From Melampsora larici-populina 98AG31 (taxonomy: Eukaryota > Basidiomycota > Pucciniomycetes > Pucciniales > Melampsoraceae): a DNA stretch of 64,000 nt. Position numbers and translations under genes: made by a program. Shown in pieces: positions 58,301 through 64,000 of this stretch. The stretch covers positions 1,773,748 to 1,837,747 of the forward strand of contig NW_006768773.1 in assembly GCF_000204055.1 (NCBI RefSeq). Direction: 5' to 3'. The notes under the pieces were generated by a model that saw only the letters and a list, made by a program, of their open reading frames with translations, did no database searches and was not told where the DNA came from. The stretch's first letter is position 1, and each line of letters begins with the position of its first letter.

Positions 58301-59183
58301 CAGATCATCACCATCTGGTGAAGGAAGTGGTACAAGCCTTCCTCAACCTTCAATGACCCATCTCAGAGGCAACCCGTCAAACTTTCCTACAAAAAATGGC
58401 GGGCAAAGAACTTCAGCCGATAGTGAAGGCTCGGTTTCCTCCCAACAAAGCGCTCCATCCACATTACCTGCATCAGCTGAGGTACCTCCTATTACTACTG
58501 GAATTCAACAAGCGTCATCATCGAGTGATAATACTCCTGTGCCTTCTAATCCTACTGATGCCTCACCTGGTGCTATTCAGAATTCAAAATCTCCTAATGA
58601 TGGCCAAGTTTCAGGAGGCACACAAGCTTCCTCGACTGTATCACCTTCAACAAAGAGTGAAGTCCAATCCACGTCTCCCATTGACGCTAGACCTCCCATT
58701 AACATGTCTGTACCGGTTCCACAAACATCAGCACCCAGCGGAACTATTATTTCTAATCCAGCACCACCCAACATTGTGAACCTCCCCGCCACGCAGAGCG
58801 CCCCAGCTATGAACCCTGCATCAATGCCTCAGCTTAACCCTTCGTCCACTTCGTTTCTTGAAAACACTCCCTCGGGTGGAATATCGAGTATCCGTCCAGG
58901 AAGAATGGGATTAGCAAGAGATCCATCTACGGATAGTAATGTTCTTAGTCCAACAGGGGGGTCCAGTGGCCTCGTAGGTGTCGCTTCAGGAGATCAAGCT
59001 AACACCCAAGTATATCCACCTGGGATATCTTACTTGGCAAGTACCTATACAAAGACTACAACTCAATCGATGCCAACCAACAATATACCAATAAATCCAA
59101 TAGAGCTGATCAAGCCATTGAAAAGGTCAGCGAACAAAGCCACATTGATTTTCTTACTCTTTCAACGATTTTATTTGAAGTAA
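55398..59183 (+). CDS. secreted Ser/Thr/Pro-rich repeat protein
   Basis: One uninterrupted ORF of 1,261 residues runs from ATG 55398 (the frame extends 3 nt further upstream with a TTG). Residues 1-22 look like a signal peptide (MRSSSIIFVFSWSTLAYHS). Four repeats of about 50 residues follow, at 55466, 55963, 56621 and 57630. Each has PQVVKIP, then RDTPETKHNLLGLTVNENST, then LRAP and PVVVLPPT. Between them are long Ser/Thr/Pro/Ser-Ser spacers with many Asn-x-Ser/Thr sites. After the fourth repeat come 500 residues of similar low-complexity sequence and a short hydrophobic end (ATLIFLLFQRF). It is probably an O- and N-glycosylated wall or secreted protein. No known family is recognised; effector or adhesin roles are speculation. 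Confidence 0.8.
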   Translation: MRSSSIIFVFSWSTLAYHSVSGSPQVVKIPTANDLARDTPETKHNLLGLTVNENSTLRAPMNQEPVVVLPPTFTPPAGMASSSGKTSIASSYLPPSAGSDSSTLAKNSGVPGAHVFVAGTTQPSPSDSPGTTPIPSPPTTEATSSENQTMVPSDTGEKAPITSTEMKISAAPEKDSQSPSNSSSDIKVPQVVKIPMAEDLGRDTPETKHNLLGLTVNENSTLRAPTSQNPVVVLPPTATPSTAMPSSSGNTSIAYSSLPPVASTPASNFSTSNNNLGASGAQSLSSGDTEPPPSETPGTVSSASSPPAAPNPSENRTISSSDTNSSTSDDNSEPSGSHVFLVGETQSSPSDSSGTMPPSSPPPAEPISSENQTMSASDTSTNMSITAAEVEPSPAPETSPKPSSEIKLPQVVKIPTAEDLSRDTPETKHNLLGLTVNENSTLRAPTNQNPVVVLPPTAMPSSSGNTSIASPSLPPIASTSGSNSSTSVYNGNQTGSSSITNPGLSRGHVFLAGETSPSPSNSSTTSSTSSPPTAPISSESRTISSTDTNGNASIHPTEVETSPASENATQPIPSDPPAGSSSSLPPTASNSSENQTSGSSDTGATDSINPTEMKNSSVPQQTPQPPPSDSPTVPSSSSPPTEPIAPENQTTSSLDTGENASNPLPDLENASAPEQATQAAPSNSPAVPSSSSPSTEPNPTEQLSAGDTGDTSEDASINSNQLKTSPEPEQTSQSAVNSTSTNRLPQVVKIPTAEGISRDTPETKHDLLGLTVNENSTLRAPKNQGTVLVLPQTATPPMSIISNSGKTGTVSSTASLASSDSSSSVRNGNQRGPPINLGSSEAPVVAATETQLSSSSSPDVVPSSSLPRTASISSESQTISSSGNDGNPSKTLTDALTPSASGPNSQRTTNPPSDSSSASSDLGRLIPPLVFNLTQATGATKPVFNITIIAPNQTHNGSTSPVVGISNVRSSPSGEGSGTSLPQPSMTHLRGNPSNFPTKNGGQRTSADSEGSVSSQQSAPSTLPASAEVPPITTGIQQASSSSDNTPVPSNPTDASPGAIQNSKSPNDGQVSGGTQASSTVSPSTKSEVQSTSPIDARPPINMSVPVPQTSAPSGTIISNPAPPNIVNLPATQSAPAMNPASMPQLNPSSTSFLENTPSGGISSIRPGRMGLARDPSTDSNVLSPTGGSSGLVGVASGDQANTQVYPPGISYLASTYTKTTTQSMPTNNIPINPIELIKPLKRSANKATLIFLLFQRFYLK
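55466..57779 (+). repeat. four ~150-bp coding repeats spaced through the secreted protein
   Basis: Copies begin at 55466, 55963, 56621 and 57630. DNA identity is high within the repeats, while spacers differ in length (about 350-860 bp) and sequence. Copy 4 is the most diverged (AEGIS, KHDLLG, VLVLPQT). Confidence 0.85.
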
Positions 59184-60103
59184 AAAACTGACTTCGATTT
59201 ACTCAAATTCTGCTTTTAACTTATTATCTCTTGTTTTGTCCGGAAAAGAAAACATGGACGAAGAGGAATGAGAAATCAAAAGAGGAGACTTGGGCGAACG
59301 TGAAAATTGAATAAACCAAGAAAATACAATCCAAACACTAACAGTAGTATGTATCACAATCTCGAAATTGATCATCTTGGATCGTAAAAAAAGAGTGGGC
59401 GTTGGATGTTAGTTAGGTACACATGAAGTTATTTCGAGAATAATTATCAAAATAAAATCCAACAACAATTAAATAGTTGTACAGCTATATGAGCGCTTTA
59501 GATTTCTTTATTTATTTAAATGTATATCATTATTTTTTTCTTGTATGCTTTTTATTTTTATTTTTAAGAAGTTGAACTTGTTTTAATTGAATTTGAAGTT
59601 GTAAACAGGTTTATGAAAATTCCTCAAGTAGGAAATGTAATTTGTAGCGTATCTGTGTCTTAATAATTTATTGATAGGATTGTGTACTAAATGATCCTAC
59701 TGGGAAAATGATCTGATTAAAGAGTGGAATGTTTTTACTTTAAAAATCATGTTGTTTAGATCTTTAGAGAAACAGCGCTGAATATGGTTTGCTTAACCCA
59801 ATCATAGTGGGATTAAAAACGTGGTTTGATGGGCGGTATGAAGACTAACATATAAGTGGAAGTGTTTTCCATAAGATTACGTAAGGGTGATGAAAAAATA
59901 TTTACCCTCTTGAATAAAAATGAGCTGAGACTCAGAGTTCAGCACAAGATGAACTATTTTCGATCTTGCAACCCGCCCGCTCAAATTATATCGGGCTACT
60001 CGAAGATGGTCACCGGGTCGGTTCTATCCCGAACTACAATTCAACTGTTTTAATTTTCTTTTTCGTATTTTCCTGATCAGCCTTGATCGAAGACCACCCA
60101 ACA
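59184..60103. other. intergenic
   Basis: AT-rich, with no gene supported. The last 100 bases form the leader of the uL6m gene. Confidence 0.5.
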
Positions 60104-61020
60104 ATGTCATTTGCGTCCACCTCGAACATATGGACAAGCCTGGCTACCACGCCTCTCTGGACTCGCTCGGCCCAGAGGCGGACAATCAGCTCTACTTGTC
60201 TTCGCCTATCACACATTGGTTCTAAGCCGGTTCCTATCCCGGCCACAATTTCACTCAGCATGTGTAATCCTCGTCGTCCACGAACATCAAGGAGTTCTGT
60301 TGCCGTTGGACAGCCTCAACTAACGGTTACTGGTCCACTTGGAAAACTGAGCATCGATGTAGCATCATTTGTTCGATTATCTTTTGAGCCGACCGAAGGT
60401 GGACAAACTCACGTGATTGGGGCCGATCTTCCCAAGACACCACTTGTTAGCCCGAATGCAGATCACTCTGAACTTCCTCAAGTACCCACTGACACAGTCA
60501 AAGGACCTGGCACGATCAATGTTGGAGTTGAAGATGAAAGGGCAAAGAAGCAAAGAGGTACATGGGGTCTTTCTCGAGCTTTATTGGCAAATGCAGTGAA
60601 TGGGGTTCAAACTGGATTTAGTTCGGAACTTAAGTTGGTAGGAGTAGGATATCGAGCTTCATTGGAAAAAGATAATACTTGTTTAAATTTAAGGGTTGGA
60701 TATTCTCACCCTGTACTTATCGATTTACCAAAGACAGATACATTTTTGGGATGTGAATTACCTAGTCCAACGGAAATTATTATTAAAGGAATCGATAAAC
60801 AAGAACTTGGACTGTTGGGAGCTTCTATTCGAAAATGGAGACCACCAGAACCTTATAGTAAGATTCATACCCTTTCTGTTTAGTACAAGGATAAATCTCC
60901 TGCATATGTTTCGGTGAGACATTGATGAAATATCTTTCTTTTTGGTCATTTTTTTCAGACGGTAAAGGTATATATCTGAATGGAGAGATCATCAAGCGGA
61001 AAGAGGCCAAGAAGAAGTAA
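60104..61020 (+). CDS. MRPL6: mitochondrial ribosomal protein uL6m
   Basis: Exons 60104-60857 and 60959-61020 encode 271 residues from ATG 60104. The first 60 residues are Arg/Ser/Thr-rich without acids, a mitochondrial presequence. The L6 fold follows: LTVTGPLGKLSIDV near residue 73, then after a longer linker SELKLVGVGYRASLEKD and NLRVGYSHPV. The family signature GIDKQELGLLGASIRKWRPP continues with EPYNGKGIYLNGE and ends in a Lys-rich tail. The PEPYNGKGI signature is completed only across the intron (PEPY then NGKGI). It is a large-subunit component near the factor-binding region of the mitoribosome. The sequence is somewhat longer than bacterial L6 because of an insertion around residues 95-155. 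Confidence 0.93.
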
Positions 61021-61928
61021 TCAGGCTGTACATCTTACTACCACTATTCATCGTTCAACAATTTTAAGGATACCCTTTGTCCAATTGAAAATCGACACCA
61101 TGTCAAGATAGAATATCCAACCGAATTGAATCATGAGGGCGGAGTGATGGGAGTTGCGAAGGGGCATGTAAGAATTGAATGAGAATTGGCTTCATCGTCG
61201 GTCAATACATTTTTGATGGATATCCACTTTTTGAACAATCACGTGGGCTTAGTAATGTTCTCTTGTTGAACATAATAGGCAACTTTGCCGGATTACCTAG
61301 GATTCAAATCACTACATATTTACTTGATGATGTCATAGCAGATGGTCCGAATGGAAGAGATCTGCTGATCATCAGATTGTCTTCTTTGAGTTTCGCTGAG
61401 CCTCTTGAACTTGCGTCTGTTGGCATAACGTGACCATTGATGTGTGATGTTGATGTGCGGAAAAGCTATTCCTCGGAACACTTGAGAACTGATTCACAAT
61501 CCAACCACCTTATGGCCGACTGAGCAAGAACCCTCTGAGCCTGTAACAAAAGATATTTCAAATATTTGGTAAGAGTTAATTAGACCACATGTTAGATGGA
61601 AGACTTGTTGATAGTCTTGTGCGACATAGACAGGGAGCAAGACTATGAGATGAGTGTCTATTGGTTGTTTGATATAAAGTATGTTCTACTTGGATACTGA
61701 GTGTGTGAAGTTGAGATGAGTTAAAATGTTAGTTTGAGTTTTAGTCTGATCAGTTTGACCAATTGTTGACTCTACCATCACTCACCCTTTCTCCGGATCA
61801 CTACCATTCACATTTAACATAGCTTACCAATCACATCCTATCGACTTTCGACTTTCGAAGCTGATCGAAGGAGAGCTACTTACTACCATCAACTTACTGC
61901 GCGTCATCACTCGAGATACATCCCCAAG
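61021..61928. other. intergenic
   Basis: No gene is supported. An 84-codon plus ORF at 61179-61433 has no motif. The right part is the promoter/leader of the nucleotidase gene. Confidence 0.5.
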
Positions 61929-63359
61929 ATGATACCACATTCAAGTGAGCTTTTACACCCACCCGATCAATGCCATTTGGTCAATTATACAAACTTACAT
62001 TGACAATGCTTTCATTCTTTCCTAGCCAATTTGACGTTTCCCAATGGGCAACCGGAAGAACCAAGTTTGGATGATGAAAGGACCACAGTATGGTAGGTAT
62101 ATCATTCAACGAGATTAACTCTTGCTAACAGGATGCTTTCTTGATCGCCGTCAGGTTTGATATCGACAACGTATGTTCTTACACACCTCGGTCAGGTCTG
62201 TATTGTCAATCAGATGGATACGAGCTCATTCCTACCTCAGACCCTATACTCTAATAGATGCGGAATCAACGAAGCCATGACCCAAAAGATTCAGGAATAC
62301 TTTTCTCAGCTTGGCTTGGCTACGGACGAAGCCAATAACCTGCATAAAAAGTCAGCCTCGGCGTCTAATTTCTTTCCTTGCGTACATTACATGTGATATA
62401 ACCTTCACAATCATCCAAGTCATGACTAACTCATTTTCTGGTTAATCCTGTGGTTCAGATATTATACGGTATGCAGATTTCAACGATTTGCCTGCTGTGA
62501 ACTTTCAAGCACGTTTATTGACGAGATCATTCGATGGTTACATATATATCAAGGAATATGGTTTAGCAATTCGTGGCCTTATTCGTCATCACAAAATTGA
62601 TCCAATCGATTACGATCAACGTTGTGACTCAGCATTACCGCTCGAAGACCTCCTTGAACCCAATCCCACCTTGCGGCGTTTATTACTTGATATCGATCGC
62701 TCAAAAGCCAGGGTCCGTCTTACTACACAAGATCATGATATCTGGGTAATAATACTGATGATCTTGATTTCAGGTCTGGTGTATCACCAATGCATTCAAG
62801 TTACATGCGCTTCGTGTTCTCAGGATTCTAGGTGTTTCAGATCTCATAGAAGGTGTCGTTTCGTGTGACTATACGAGTCCCAATTTCCATTGCAAGCCCG
62901 AGCAAGGTGAGTGATTGAGCTTGATGTCATTATTGAATCGGTGGTATCGTGTTCTTAATGGTGTTGAAAGATTTGCATCTGAACCATGTTGATACTCTGA
63001 TATTCTCACTTTTACATGTATACTTTTCAATCTACCCCTCTACTTTAACTTCTTCAAAACTACGAACAGAATTCTATGAAGAAGCAATATCAAGATCCTA
63101 CAACTTTTCACATCCAGGATCAATACCCATCAAATCCATCAATAAATCAAAACACGTCTTTGTAGATGATTCATTGATCAATATTATTGGAGCTGTTCAA
63201 TTTGGATTTGGATCGACTGTTTTATTTGATGAAGATGGATTAAGAAAACCAAAAGAAGATCAAGGGTTTGAAAGAATTGAATCTTTAGAAGAACTTAGGA
63301 ATCTTAAACATTGGAAAACTTGTTTTAAAACTTTTGATAAAGAACTTCAAGAATGTTAG
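61929..63359 (+). CDS. pyrimidine 5'-nucleotidase, SDT1/PHM8-like (HAD superfamily)
   Basis: Eight exons (61929-61944, 62026-62092, 62155-62170, 62241-62350, 62460-62469, 62554-62712, 62774-62906, 63070-63359) total 801 nt, 266 residues. HAD motif I is WFDIDNTLYS; Asp-x-Asp is at the end of exon 3 and Thr-Leu-Tyr at the start of exon 4. The cap region has YYTEYGLAIRGLIRHHKID. Motif II is VWCITNA, motif III carries the Lys in HCKPEQEF, and motif IV is HVFVDDSLINI. Yeast Sdt1 and Phm8 dephosphorylate pyrimidine mononucleotides, and Phm8 also acts in nucleotide salvage. The two cannot be told apart here. Exons of 16, 16 and 10 nt are unusually short. Confidence 0.9.
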
Positions 63360-64000
63360 ATTTAGTTATTGTTTTTTTTTTGATTTCATTGAACGCTTGA
63401 TCATCAAAATCAAGATTGAAATTTCATTAGAATCATGTTTTTTTTGTAGGGATTTTGGAAAAGGTTATTTAGATTTTGTTTCTTTGATCATTGTACAAGT
63501 TTTGTCATTGGTATAACTAGATGGTAATACATGTTCTGTGAAAGGAGCGAATGTATTGTAAAGGTAGAAATATTGTTCAAGTGTTTAAAATTGTCTTTGA
63601 AGGTATAATGGGTTGCTATGCTCTTGTACTATGAACATCTGTTTGTTGTGAGCCAAGTACCTGCAATTCAAGACCTTGAAATCACTTCTAAGCTGCCCTT
63701 CAATATACACCTCACTTTGGTTGGAAAGGACATGATATAGTGCATGACTTTGAGCTTGCCAGTATACTATTATGTATGGGCCTCTGCACTTTCTTGCATC
63801 ACATCAGATTCAAAACAGATGGAACTTGGGATACAAAAAACATGGCATCAGAATTTACACTTGAGGAAATACAATCCAAAACATGGGATACTTGACCAAA
63901 GTCATGGATCACAGATGGAACCCGTCATCTGGTGCAAATTGCTTTTTCCATTGGACACAACTTTATGAGAAGCTCCTCTTTTTCTCCCTAGATTTTACAC
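63360..64000. other. 3' region, no gene recognised
   Basis: T-rich downstream sequence. Small ORFs near 63744 have no features. Confidence 0.5.

Noticed and set aside
1..64000. CRISPR arrays, rRNA or tRNA genes, bacterial-type operators
   Set aside because: None seen; eukaryotic intron-rich DNA. tRNAs were looked for only by eye, so a missed one is possible.

Overview
The window is nuclear DNA of a filamentous basidiomycete. The best fit is a rust fungus (Pucciniales), and the style resembles Melampsora. The reasons are short GT-AG introns, AT-rich spacers, secreted proteins of unknown function, rust-type lineage-expanded hypothetical families, and many transposons broken by CGA-to-TGA-type changes. 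The species call is inference, since no search was run. Exon structures were spliced by hand. For every multi-exon gene called complete, the reading frame closes without a remainder.

Layout. 0.1-2.4 kb holds two minus-strand genes of lineage-expanded type, one with a Cys/His cluster. 3.3-4.5 kb holds a short gag-only ORF with a zinc knuckle and no pol. 5.3-8.0 kb holds a five-exon secreted protein on the minus strand. 9.2-16.9 kb is a nest of two TA-flanked DNA transposons. The outer one (9188-16919) has pogo-like ends. The inner one (9851-16556) has 76-bp inverted repeats, a Tc1/mariner-like transposase pseudogene, and non-transposase cargo on the opposite strand. 19.1-22.1 kb holds a second DDE transposase pseudogene next to a LINE endonuclease fragment. 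22.5-31.3 kb is a graveyard of degenerate retroelement pieces on the minus strand. Embedded in it on the plus strand are two diverged units, each made of an intron-containing copy directly followed by a precisely intron-less copy. 29.7-34.2 kb has two 160-bp TA-flanked MITEs, a hAT-like MITE and a MULE-like element carrying an RTC4-like fragment.

The right half is ordinary gene space. It holds a Gly/His-rich secreted protein (35.7-36.3 kb), an RFX transcription factor (39.3-42.9 kb), a palindrome-ended MITE (43.6-44.2 kb), and a 2,661-residue fusion protein with two 6-phosphogluconolactonase domains (45.0-54.0 kb). After these come a 1,261-residue secreted Ser/Thr/Pro-rich protein with four near-identical repeats (55.4-59.2 kb), mitochondrial ribosomal protein uL6m (60.1-61.0 kb) and an SDT1/PHM8-like pyrimidine 5'-nucleotidase (61.9-63.4 kb).

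The observations most worth a second look are the paired unspliced/spliced tandem units (23.0-24.6 kb), the 6PGL fusion with a degenerate second domain and a YP-rich repeat linker, and the cargo-bearing Tc1/mariner element nested in another TA transposon.
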